A DNA stretch of 22,009 bases, taken from contig OUQQ01000367.1 in assembly GCA_900404475.1 (NCBI GenBank), forward strand, positions 1-22,009, in the 5' to 3' direction. The stretch comes from Spongospora subterranea (taxonomy: Eukaryota; Endomyxa; Phytomyxea; Plasmodiophorida; Plasmodiophoridae). Below the pieces are notes generated by a model. That model ran no database searches, was not told where the DNA came from, and saw nothing but the letters and a program-made list of their open reading frames with translations. Shown piece after piece: positions 11,210 to 21,473 of this stretch. Position 1 is the first letter of the stretch; every line of letters begins with the position of its first letter. The position numbers were made by a program, and so were the translations under genes.

Positions 11210-14200
11210 TTAGAAACTCGCAAGCACTGCTGTGCAAATCTTGGTTAATGACCCCCACCCTTTTGAATTCCGAACCAAGTCGCCAACCGACTCCTCTGTC
11301 AGGCCAGGAGCTGACAGGATACGAACGCTGACGAGAGACAGTGGACACGATGGATACCATCCGCTTCCTAGGTCGACCTGGTGGCACAACAGAATCAAAG
11401 AGATAGCCATCATTGCAATTGGGGCACATACAGTAAATGTAACTGAAGATGTGGTGGCGATGGACGACACTGTAATCATTAAGTGAACTTTTCCCGACTG
11501 CTGAACTTCATGGAAAATGACATGCTGCGATGACAGCCGTTTGAGCTCCATTGCAAGACTGCGAATGCGCCCTAGCTTAAGAGAAAGCTGCATGAAAAAC
11601 AGGTATCAGCGTGATGGTTAAATGGAGATGATTCAAACCTGACCTCATTCAGCACCGGCGGCATATCGGCAACCGATCCGCAAGACATGAGCAAATTGTC
11701 AAATTCTTCAGAATGAAACTTAAAAAGAGCAGACTCAAGGGGCGATGCATTTGACTCTGTTAACTTTGAGCTTAAGACGTATGCAAGCTTTCCTTGCCCA
11801 GAGACTTGCATTGATAATGTAAATGTTGAACCAAATTTCAGTTCAATGCAATTTCCCGAACATTTGTTTAGGGTCCAGTCCACGCAAGCTCCTAGGAAAG
11901 CCAGTTCCCGACTCTTCTCTGCAAACTGCGTCTGAGAAAATAGTGCATCAACAACACGCATTTGGAGAGACATAATCCAGTTACAATTGCTTCTGACCGA
12001 GCTTTACCGACATCAACCATTGTCTGCTGTTGATCGACGTTTGCCTTCATTGCCTCTAATTTTTTCAACACAGTAGATCTCCTTTTCGAGAGTAGGTCTA
12101 AGTCGGAATTGAACACATCAATCACTCCGGCTTGTTCGTCAATGGCGCTCCTCAAAATTTGTAGTTTCTCGTACAGCGCTGTACGAACTTCGACAACCTG
12201 GCGAGCCTGCTCGTGACTCTTTAGCATAAGTGGTTTCTGCAAAAAGCAGCATTGTTCAAAATCTAACTGACCAAAGAGTCTTGGTAATCAAGTTTGCGTT
12301 TATCACTTGTTAACAGTCGAACTCGTTCAGCAAGTAAGATCCGTAATCGTTCTTCTTGTTTGATACGGTACTCATTCCATTTGATTTTAGACTGTAATTT
12401 GCACGACCCTTTCAAACGCGTCATTGCAAAAGATAAATTATGACTGTCTATCTGTAGAGAGTAATCAAAACCCATAAAACCCAGAGACTGGAACCATTAC
12501 AAACCTGGAACAAATTTTCCCAAATTCGAGGTGCTTGTCCATTAATCCATGATTCAATACTCTCAACGTCTTGTGCCTGCTTATAAGATGCCGCTGTTAG
12601 CTGTTCCACGCTAGATCACTTGAATTCAACGATGAATGATTATCAAAGAAAATGCGAATAGTTAAACCTTTGTTTCGTTTGCTGCATATGAGTAAAATCA
12701 ATACAAGCTATTTTGAGTTTCTCAATGTCATTCAGAGGTCCCGCGTTGGGACAAAATCCGAACGACAAGGTTTTCCTGTTAGAGCTCCAGTTGCAGCTGT
12801 CCATGAAACGGACTCCGGTAGCTGATATGAACTCTTGTACAGATTTAGGAACACTAACTGCCGTTACTGGTCCTTCATTAATCTGGCAAGCTTCCGGAAC
12901 CTGTGCCAAGTATCATTTAGAGTCCAACGATAAAACAACGTAGGTAGTCTACTTCAGGCCTTGTCTTAGGTGGGCTTTTCAACGACGACAAAAATTCTTC
13001 AACATTATCTAGCTGCAATTCACGGTCTGGAATGTCACTTATCGTAATGTCATTCTCGGCGCTTAAAATTCGTTTGAATTCCAAGGCTACCATGGCTTCG
13101 TCTTCTGTCATCTGAGCTGCGAATCTTGGCAAATCAATGGTTCTTTCATCCATCATTGTGCTGCCAGATAAAATATGTTGTACTTCTGCTTGAAAGTGAC
13201 GTGTAATGTCTCCGGTTTTTTCAAATTCCGCTTCAGCAGCAACTCTATCGGAAACATCATTAACGTCTTCATGAGCCACCTCAAGTTCAACATTAGATAT
13301 GGCCGGTGCCTTTGGATTTTCAACGGAGTCGTCTTCGACGATGGCAAATATCACAGGTTCAGGATCAGGGACAACAGTCCTCGCAAGTTCACTCTCGAGA
13401 CTTTCTGACACGTGGTCTGGTGGTTGATCATCAGGGTTGGTAGGAGGATCTGTCATCACAGTGATAAAAACTGGCTCCTTCGCGACGATTCGACTATGAT
13501 TTGTGGTCATATCCATAGTCAAATCATTGTCAAATACCTCACGATAAATACTGCTGTAATTGGTTGTCAATTCCATTGTGGCATCAGTGACGGTGTTCCC
13601 GGATTTACAACCAATCTACGTTGAAAAAACCAATAAATAACGACGTTAAGGGTGCGCAGCATTCTGAAGAAAATACCTTCTGAACAATGTTGGTATCTTC
13701 ATCATCGCTGTCATTAATGAGATGGGCAAGTGAGTTAGCGGCTTGTTTTGGGCATTCATCTGCGTCTTCATCTTCTCTAACAATTGTGATAATACCATGA
13801 TTGACCGTCATATCCATAGTTTGGTCATCGCATTCATCATCGTCATCATCAATCAATGCTCTTAACATGGTTTGCATTTCCGGAGTAGCCAGCGGTTCTC
13901 TGACAGATTGCTCTTCTGGAGATGTAGACACGGCATCTTCGTGGTTGTTTTCCGCTGTCGCCATCATGGGGTTTGGGGAAGTTTGATCATATAATGGTAC
14001 AGGTTCTAAATCAAAAGAGCGAGCTTCAGTTGGGTTCTCTGACCAATCGACATCTTTCTCGAACACCCTAACTTGGGAACCGCCGAAGCTGACATTTCGT
14101 TTGCGCCTGTCAACAGATAGAATTCAGTAATTGCAACGATTTGAAAAATCAACAAACGTAATCATGAACCAGAATAGCATGGTCAAATAATATATCGTAA

Positions 14201-14362
14201 ATACATCGTTTTGTCTCGGTGCGAGCGTTGTTTCTTGTTCGGCTTTGGCGAGAGCAAGGAACCAGTACTATCGCCCCCTTTCATAATGCCTGTGGACCTT
14301 CTGCGCGACAGTAGCTGTTTACCAGGTGCCATCGGCAACCAATTTTCCTTATCGACCTCCAT
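11210..14362 (-). CDS. KNL1: KNL1/Spc105/Spc7 kinetochore scaffold
   Basis: Ten exons on the minus strand: 14205-14362, 13677-14106, 12953-13615, 12668-12900, 12505-12610, 12272-12451, 11985-12236, 11644-11931, 11432-11587, 11210-11377. They join in frame to 877 residues. KNL1 anchors Bub1/Bub3 and PP1 at the outer kinetochore and binds Mis12. The N-terminus has a degenerate SILK-like site (GIMK, 25-28) and a PP1-docking motif RNVSF (56-60). Three MELT-type motifs follow: MDMT at 150, MELT at 210 and MDMT at 230, each with a following T(N/V)N(H/Y)-like tail, in an acidic disordered region. The Spc7 domain starts at about 437 with SVQEFISATGVRFMD, then long coiled coils (about 500-690) and a C-terminal RWD-like region. 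Introns are 35-98 nt. The start at 14362 follows an in-frame stop; an extra upstream exon cannot be excluded. Confidence 0.92.
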
Positions 14363-15129
14363 CAGGGGCAGAAGCTCGAACACTAATTTCGGTTCTGCCA
14401 CGCCGGATCACTGAATTAAACTTAAAAATGTGTTTTTGAAAAGCGCGCGGAGACTGAGTGTGAGAATGGGTGCTGTGAGTGGCAAAGTCAGATTCAGGAT
14501 ACACTTAACTGAACACAACAGGTGTAGCATAATGTTCGCAGGCCGCTCCACACTTACTAGCAACTCAACGATAGAACGCGCGTAAGTCCCCCGGCCAACA
14601 ATTTCATGCTAATATCTTCTCTCGGCTCGAGCATGCAGAATTGATTTCCGGTTGTAATTGGACTGTCCTTGACATTATCAGGAACGTTCTTGTGACTCGT
14701 TTGAGACGCCTGACTTCAATTCTCGCGGGGATGACACATGTGTAATACAGATTCCGCCCCTAGCAAGTTTCCAGCATGTGAACTTAAGCCTAACACTTTT
14801 CTTGCATTGAAGCACACATTTATGTTCGTACTCGCCTACATATTCAACGGAACCAAATTTCCAGAAACCGTCTAACTATCCGGAATTCAAAGCTGTTCAT
14901 TCCGAAAGAGGATATAGCATGGGATTTGTGCCGTATTATTTTGTGTAAGTTTTGCCACGACGACCAGCTCTCCTGTTCAACTACACTGTTTACCTGGCGT
15001 TAGAGCAGCCGAAACTTAATCATTAAAGCTCTATAGTCAATTTTGCAATGCATTCTTGCATAACAAATGGTCTGTCAAGAATTCCCAGCGAAAATTGTGG
15101 CAGTTAGAGTTCTCATCATTATCAAAGTA
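14363..15129. other. intergenic region upstream of KNL1
   Basis: 767 bp with no open frame or repeat that I can support. The proximal part must contain the KNL1 promoter. No TATA-like or other known element stands out. Confidence 0.4.
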
Positions 15130-15860
15130 ATGATCAGCGAAGGTTTAGGCTAACCTCATACGCTGGACGCTCAAACAAAAGCCTTAAATCATTCCGATCG
15201 TGCAAAATGTCGTCCCCACGAGAATTTATGTCCGACGTTTCACGTGAATTACGACAATCTTCCCAGATAAAGTCAGGCGATGACCAAAAACAATGAATGT
15301 CCAGAGACGCAGAAACGGAGAGATATTGATACTCCCATAAAATTGGACAATTTCGAGGAACAGGGACGCCATGTATTGCCTCCAGCAGGATGACTGGACG
15401 TAGATAAGTGACCAAGTTCGCTTTATTTTATGAAAGTTTTGGTAATTCACTTACTCAGATTCGCACAGATTTTCAGAAAATAATCGATCTTCTTTTTAAT
15501 CAACACTCAAGCTGAAGATGTACTTCATTGTCTTGTAAGATCATGAAGATATCGTCTATATAACGACAGTATTGGATGCAGTGAAGAGCGAAACGAAAGT
15601 CAAAGGCGTTGAAGTAACGTTCCAATATTTCACGTTCTTCCAAGCTCCACAACGAAGGGAATTCCAGCAGCACCATCATCGGCGCTCCATATTCGATTAC
15701 TACAAAATGGTATACCTTCTAACCACTTTAAGAAAAGATTACTTTCCACGCGACAGCAGTGGAAACATCTCACGTCGAATCATTCGTCCGACAATATCAG
15801 CGTTGGCTTGGCTTTTACGACCGTTTTCCTGAGCGTCCACTCATCGCTGGTTAACTGGAT
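15130..15860 (-). pseudogene. decayed reverse transcriptase, possibly Penelope-like
   Basis: On the minus strand, positions 15574 down to about 15530 read CRYIDDIFMILQDN. This contains the YxDD catalytic box of reverse transcriptases in the RYIDDIF context typical of Penelope-like and related elements. Upstream in the same frame is GAPMM at about 15690, in the place of the PMG box, then a helix-like LEEREILERYFNAF. Downstream, in shifted frames, are NLVTYL and VPRNCPILWEYQYL, resembling the (Y/F)LD and K-P-T-N...Y-L-P stretches of these enzymes. Stops and frameshifts break the frame many times, and neither an endonuclease domain nor element ends can be seen. I infer a dead retroelement. The exact class is uncertain. 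Confidence 0.55.
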
Positions 15861-16183
15861 GTTGACAAACAATCAATCAAAAGGGAATACGAACCGCGAA
15901 CTTTCCAATTCTGACCGAAATGATTTTTCATATTTCTGAGTGTTGTGACGCAAAAATGACAATATCGCTGAAAGGTGCTTACGTTTCCAGAAACTGTGAT
16001 TATTTTGTTAAGCAAAAAAAAACACTTTATGCTCAATATAGACGAAATCAAAAAAAGGCTTTGGTTACATGATTCAAGGCTAGATTATCGATAAATGTCG
16101 TGTACAATCGCAGCATCATTTGTAAAATCGATTTTCGACAATTAAATTATGTTAATAAGTGTAGGTAGACTATTTAATAACAA
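15861..16183. other. intergenic, downstream of UPRT-like gene
   Basis: About 320 bp of AT-rich sequence. I see no gene or repeat. It may include the 5' remains of the retroelement on the minus strand, but the frames are too broken to assign. Confidence 0.35.
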
Positions 16184-17128
16184 TTATGCTCCGTTGGAAA
16201 TAGTATATGGTATGGAAAAATCTGGAACTATGTACATGGACTGAAAGTCGTTGGCTCCTGGATCAGCCTTGTCATCCGTCGACTGGTCTATCGCTCCAAT
16301 GATAAAAGTTAGATCTGTATGGTCAGCTGCTAATTGCCATAGTATAGGGCGAATGGCAATGAACGACACTAAAGTAATGACGGAAGAGTTGAATCCTCTA
16401 TACAAACAGTTCAATACAGCGAAAAATAACAATGTTGACAAAAACAAACACCTGTCGTGAAGGGATTTGAGCAAATTATTAACTATAACTTCGGAATCTA
16501 TAAGAGGAAGAAATACGATGACGTTGCACACTCCAGACCTGACATTAAAATATCAGAGAACGCAAATAAAAAATGATAGCGTCGCAGACCTTGTTCCATC
16601 TGGAATACTGCAGCAGTCGAAAACGTTAGTCGTCCGCAAAACCCCATTATCATCATTAGTAAACTGTTGCTTAGAATGTATTACACCAGTCGAAAACCGC
16701 CCAGACACCATAAACGGGTTCAGAGCTTGTTCAAGGCAATGGAGTCCTACAGTTGAACACATCAACGATGAAAAAATGGCAGTGTTAAACAAGCACAGGG
16801 GCACCTGCTGGGTGCAATGCTGCTGCAACAATAGCGCGGTCTAATCGACAACCCGTAAAGGGAAACCCGTTCTTACTGGAGAGTGAACTATCGCGAACGG
16901 GGAACATATCGAGTGCTAGATATTTCCATTGATAAGTGACCCATTGCCAAAAAAAAAATACCGCTAACTTTTGGAGATAAGAAGGAACGTTAAGCGTTGA
17001 GCGCAGGCAGTATACTGAGCATTCGTCACGGAAGATTCACGTAAATTGCAGAATAAAAGGCGAACGTCAACCGTTCGTGGAAGTATTGCTATAATGGACC
17101 TGACGTTAGAGTATGAAACAAAACCCAT
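16184..17128 (-). CDS. UPRT: uracil phosphoribosyltransferase-like protein, active-site motifs degenerate
   Basis: Five exons on the minus strand: 16969-17128, 16805-16915, 16590-16746, 16452-16538, 16184-16397, with introns of 51-58 nt, encode 242 residues. The start matches the UPRT N-terminus: AILPRTVDVRLLFCNLRE, then a helix ending CAQRLTFLLI. The middle keeps the spacing of the family (NGFPFTG for TPTG.xYEG; GLHCLEQAL for GExMExGLR). The end, SFIAIRPILWQLAADHTDL.FIIGAID..TD, is a clear match to the last strands. However, the PRPP-binding loop (usually DPMLATGGS) is replaced by LPLIDSEVIV at 153-162. The uracil-binding PGLGDFGDR is PGANDFQSM at 218-226. It is therefore probably a pseudoenzyme, as suggested for animal UPRT. 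The start lies 8 bp after the TBC1D23 stop codon. Confidence 0.82.
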
Positions 17129-17136
17129 CAATGGCA

Positions 17137-19656
17137 CTAACTAGCTTTGTCAGGAAATATATCCGCTCCACACGTCGGGAAATTGCTTGGGTTAAAATCG
17201 TCGTTGACTACAAACCGTGTCTTGACATTGTTGAGCGACGACGTATCACCGGCCACAGATAAATCAGACAGTAGATGCGGCAAATCTGAGCCATCTTTCT
17301 GAGCATCGCGAAAAAAGTTTTCAACATAAAGCGGATAAGACAAAACCACAACTATATACCGCGTTGATGGCGCTCCCAGCGAGGCGATTGCGAACGATCG
17401 ATAAGAAACCTCGTTTGGACTGATTCTTTAAATCATCGTCGCTGCCAGCACCCGATAGAGATTTGATGCAGTCAATGCATGTGGATCGTTTATGATCCAC
17501 AAGGTCAATACCACGACCAGACTTTATGACAAAATCATGGCATGCTGGTCCAAATTTAAAGAGCTGACGTGTCAAGATAAGATTTGAACCAACCAGAAAA
17601 GCCGCCAAGACAAGAGGATACGTATTTGAACCCATTTTGTATAAAAAACAGCTGCAGGCCCATAAAATGCTTCCTTGCACGGGCATCATGCGAATCTAGT
17701 AAAAAAACAAAATGGCTATCCGTATTGGATGAGAAAACTTGTACGGTCCTCGCAAGCTTTTCAGGCTCCATATACTAGCAAGAAGTAACCCAGTTAGACA
17801 GCAGTAACTTACTGAAAAGAATAATTCCCTTACTAGCACAGGATTGAGATGATATGCTACAGGTAAACGCCCAGAGTTGTAATGATTTGAAGGACGACAA
17901 TCTATAATAAAAAATTTGAGCGACCGACTTGGTGAAAGTGCTCTAGCAGGAAAAGCTGTTGGGTAACAATGCTCGACTACTTCTTGAGCGTCGATGCATA
18001 CGCATTCAAGAGAAGCTATACTCTCGTAAAGAGAGGACTGAGCGACCAGATTAGATACCGTCAATACGACGGTGGTCGGTACATACGTCAACGGTGATGT
18101 TTTTGGAGACGACACAGCGGAAAAAATTTAGAAACGAAACAGGAGTCTGGAAATGAGATGTCAGCGCCAACAGTGACATTGAAGGAAAATAAACTACATT
18201 AGCGAGCAGAGCATTTGCCAACGCAAAAAGCTGGTCCACAAGGCCAATCGATTCGATATTCAATTGCGTCAAACGTTCAGGAAGGACAACAGGACTCTGG
18301 TTTCTTAGCATCTCAGAATTTGAAATAAGAAGCGCTACAGCTAAAAAGTAAATGATGAGAGATTCTCCATGGAGACTAAAATCCAGCACCAGTGTCAATG
18401 ATACAATTAAACATACAAAGAAATTTTACATCAAATGGTCCCAAATCCGTATTAGAGGTGGAAATGCGACACGGTTAGCAAAAAAAGTCATAAACCACGG
18501 CGAAGCGTAAAGTTCAGGACTCATGCCATGTTCGTCTAAAAAATTTGCCAGCTGTCGGCAGAGTCAGCACGGAAATATATTTCATCTGAATTGATTACCG
18601 ACTTTGGGATCGTGGTACCTACAGCACTGTGTCACCGAGATAAAAAAAAGTAAGTTTCACTTGATTCTTACACGAGCAACGCACGAAAAACCCGGAAAAT
18701 GCATTGCAGACCTCCAAACTGATCATCAGTGAAAGTGTTAGGACAAAATCGTCCTATAAAATTGGAGAAGTTCCAGTATGCCTCCTTGATTTGCCCTGCA
18801 CCAAAAACGTATATGAATGGTGCTGCAATGTAATTGATCCCCTAAAAGAACTTAGATATATGACATTGCGAGCGGTATTTGTAGGACCTGCTTATAATTG
18901 ATGAGGTGTCGCTTGCAAAACACAGTAAGAATAATCTCCAAAGCTTCCCGTACATCATCATTATCACGAAAATAATCTACATCGGGACGTGTTCTCTGAA
19001 TGTCCATTCGAATGACTCTTTGGTTGTAAAGGTCGAACGTATAATCTTTGAGTGCGATGTTGATGTCCTCGCGAGGCGATTGAACATTGCCATTCAAAAG
19101 AACTGCCCACAGCTGCGCTCGGTTGGAGTCAGTAAAAACATCAATCGAACAGTGTTTCCGAATTAGGAATGAATCCGGAGATGGTTTTGTTAACTCTTCC
19201 TGAAGACTAAATCCGACACCAATTCCGAGAGATCCTGACGTGTGAGGTTCCACAGAGCTGTACGGAGGTTGAGAAACGGGATTAATGAAGAATAACAAAC
19301 CAAATACTTATTGGGGAGTTCGGAAACAGAGCGGATCGGTTGCCTGGAAATAGAATACCGATTATCTTTAGATTTAGATTGTCGTTTTAGAGTAACTCCT
19401 GAAGCTGGTGCGGCGTTAACAAGACTGACCAATTGCAGCCATGATGGATGCTGGATATCAAAAACAAAACCCTCAGAAGTTTTTTCAATAGCGCTTTCCA
19501 TCAACAGCTGGCGATATCTATCAATCTAAATGAAAACACGACCACAAGAGCCGCGAGGAGAATTTACGCTGGGATATTTTTCCTAAGGGCAATTCGATTT
19601 TCGACCTCATGGTGGGTAAATGCCTTTCTAAATTTGGATCTGTCATCGGTAGACAT
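17137..19656 (-). CDS. TBC1D23: TBC1D23-like protein (TBC plus rhodanese domains)
   Basis: Eleven exons on the minus strand: 19568-19656, 19308-19517, 18888-19257, 18672-18841, 18603-18618, 18430-18551, 18087-18375, 17813-18037, 17594-17774, 17360-17544, 17137-17298. They join in frame to 672 residues. Human TBC1D23 links endosome-derived vesicles to golgins at the trans-Golgi. The TBC domain runs from about 118 (LQEELTKPS...NRAQLWAVLL) to about 370, with IRMDIQR at 182-188 and YKQG from 221, then FCPNTF, YHDPKLANFLDEHG and RIWDHL. A rhodanese domain follows (FFIIDCRP.NHYNSGRLP), lacking an active-site Cys, then a Cys-containing linker. There is an extra N-terminal region of about 115 residues, and the human C-terminal PH-like domain is not seen. 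Introns are 38-61 nt. The model for exons 1 and 2 is less certain than the rest. Confidence 0.86.
18603..18618 (-). other. 16-nt microexon of the TBC1D23-like gene
   Basis: The 16 nt lie between a 53-nt intron (GTAAGA...TGTAG) and a 51-nt intron (GTCGGT...GACAG). They encode the YHDPK stretch, which is exactly what the TBC fold needs between ...FRALLV and LANFLDEHG. Without the exon the frame is lost. It is supported by family alignment only. Confidence 0.75.
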
Positions 19657-19729
19657 CAGCGAAAGCGTCTGTTATCATCCAACCATGGCAAGACGGATGA
19701 TATACTATGATGTTGTACGAATAATGGTT

Positions 19730-19960
19730 TTAGTAGCGGTTAACAGCAGGAATGGGGTGTAACCAATATCCGCCACTCTCATCAATTGCACGTCCACTGT
19801 TGCGGACAAGCAATAACGCACAGTTCTTCAATGCTGGTTCGGGAGCCAACGTGTTGCCCAAATGCGGGATGTAAAATTCTCTGCTGGATTTCAGGTTTTT
19901 CAATGGGTACAGGCGCTGAAGTCCACACATGACTAATTTACTACGATTAGATGGATGCAT
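19730..19960 (-). CDS. small hypothetical protein
   Basis: An ATG-initiated frame of 76 codons (19960 down to a TAA at 19730) lies upstream of TBC1D23 on the same strand. The peptide is mildly basic at the start (MHPSNRSKLVMCGLQRLYPLK) and contains NCALLLVRNSGRAIDESGG. A possible 40-nt intron (GTTAACC...CATAG with a CTACTAAAAC branch-like site) would replace the last few residues. I do not recognise it. Its first 14 codons fall in the duplicated block around the N, so its upstream context is unreliable. It could be a chance frame. Confidence 0.35.
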   Translation of the reverse strand: MHPSNRSKLVMCGLQRLYPLKNLKSSREFYIPHLGNTLAPEPALKNCALLLVRNSGRAIDESGGYWLHPIPAVNRY

Positions 19961-20303
19961 CAACCTATCTGTAATCTAATGTTCGCGAGTTAGATGGTGA
20001 TTTTTATTGCTTGCGCTGAAGCTTGATATCAATGTTGAATGCGCTTGAGGCAACATATGGTATTTAAAGTACTTTGCTAGTGGTGAAAGTGCATTGACAC
20101 ACCAGTTGCAATATGATGTAAAAGAGTTAGGTGATGATTTATTGCCTGAGTATGTTCCACAACCCCATCTCTTTAATCGAAACTAATTTTGGTTGTAGTG
20201 TCGGTTGATTATCTTGATGTCATTCAAGATGAAAATACAAAAGTTGTTGTTGTTTGATAACAAATCTGTTGGCTAGCCGGAAAGGACGTTGTTCATCCAA
20301 GCC
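19917..20303 (+). repeat. copy 1 of 388-bp duplicated block (contig end)
   Basis: This stretch recurs at 20305-20692 with about six differences, including one 1-nt indel. It runs exactly up to the single N at 20304, and the second copy starts immediately after the N. A suffix-prefix overlap of this kind is the signature of two contigs joined without merging, not of a biological tandem repeat. Confidence 0.9.
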
Positions 20304-20304
20304 N
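20304..20304. other. ambiguous base N at assembly join
   Basis: This is the only N in the window. It sits exactly at the boundary between the two copies of the 388-bp block and marks a scaffold join. Confidence 0.95.
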
Positions 20305-20692
20305 TGAAGTCCACACATGACTAATTTACTACGATTAGATGGATGCATCAACCTATCTGTAATCTAATGTTCGCGAGTTAGATGGTGATTTTTATTGCTT
20401 GCGCTGAAGTTTGATATCAATGTTGAATGCGCTTGAGGCAACATATGGTATTTAAAGTACTTTGCTAGTGGTGAAAGTGCATTGACACACCAGTTGCAAT
20501 ATGATGTAAAAGAGTTAGGTGATGATTTATTGCCTGAGTATGTTCCACAACCCCACCTCTTTAATCGAAACTGGTTTTTGGTTGTAGTGTCGGTTGATTA
20601 TCTTGATGTCATTCAAGATGAAAATACAAAAGTTGTTGTTATTTGATAACAAATCTGTTGGCTAGCCGGAAAGGACGTTGTTCATCCAAGCC
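20305..20692 (+). repeat. copy 2 of 388-bp duplicated block (contig start)
   Basis: This is the second copy of 19917-20303. Differences are GAAGCTT to GAAGTTT, CCATCTC to CCACCTC, ACTAATTTTGG to ACTGGTTTTTGG and GTTGTTT to GTTATTT. This level of divergence fits two haplotypes or base-call errors at contig ends. Confidence 0.9.
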
Positions 20693-21473
20693 CATACCAC
20701 CATCGGAAGGATTCCGGGAAGTTTTTTTCAATAAACTGAACAAAACTGTTTGATCAAGAAAATATGGAAACTCTAAATGCAAGTTTATCTGTCAGCAAGC
20801 TTAGTTTCACAGAAAGCACTCTGATTCTATATATCTGGAAAAATTTCAAACATCGGTTGTTGAAACGTGCGAATTGTTCGTCTGTGTTGAGAGGAGGCGA
20901 AGATTCTTCAGGTAAAAGAGAACCTCCACGCTTTACCATGGCGTTGTCAGCGCTGTTAATAATCGGCCAGTATGATCTACAGCTTTGCTGCAATATCAAC
21001 ACGATCGACCGCCTCTCGGTCCACACGTCCCCATTGCGATGCGGTTGCGTTCGTGAAACGCTCAACGTAACTCGTCTGCTGAAACGTGCAACTCGTTCGT
21101 CTGACTGGAGACTATCGAGCACATTCTTCTGTGGCCGCGTGGTCAGTGGATATTGGACGCTACTCAGAGACACTCTTCTTCAGCGACACTCCCTCAGAGA
21201 CACTTCGTCCGCGACCTCATTCCGGCTCTGCACCACTTTAGTTGGCTTCGCGCTGTTCGAGTACACCCCGTCCTCTGCGATTCTCTGTCGCTGGCAAATG
21301 ATTGGCGGCTCGGTATTCCTCGACCGAGCTGAGTAGTCACAAGGCAAGGCCGTCCTCCAACCTGTGACTTGTATTTTCTGATACGAACCGGATCACTTCA
21401 GAACTGGAGGAGGAGCAGATCAAATTCTCGTCAGTCTCGTCACTCGATCTAACTCGGCTAGGATCACTTCGTT
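20693..21473. other. unassigned region with a 190-codon open frame and short repeats
   Basis: About 780 bp with no recognised gene. The plus frame 20764-21336 is open from an ATG for 190 codons, and the minus frame 20754-21173 is open for 139. Neither looks like a known family, and both may be chance frames in GC-richer sequence. A repeat of about 24 nt, TGAAACGTGC...TCGTCTG, occurs at 20861-20884 and 21080-21103. The 12-mer CTCAGAGACACT occurs twice near 21165 and 21192. Confidence 0.35.

Noticed and set aside
12713..12943. Plus-strand 76-codon frame
   Set aside because: It is antisense to the KNL1 exon encoding the start of the Spc7 domain.
16553..16831. Membrane-protein-like minus-strand frame with hydrophobic ends
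   Set aside because: The hydrophobic ends are introns at 16747-16804 and 16539-16589 read as protein. Only the middle is coding (UPRT exon 3).
16251..16844. Plus-strand frames at 16251-16460 and 16467-16844
   Set aside because: They lie opposite UPRT exons 3-5. The minus strand gives a family match and clean splicing.
19190..19504. Minus-strand frame reading past the TBC1D23 exon 2 donor
   Set aside because: The end of the frame is out of phase with the TBC domain. A 50-nt intron (19258-19307) joins the two coding frames.
20764..21336. 190-codon ATG frame as a real gene
   Set aside because: Composition is irregular, the opposite strand is equally open, and no intron signals or family features appear. 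It is kept only as an unassigned region.
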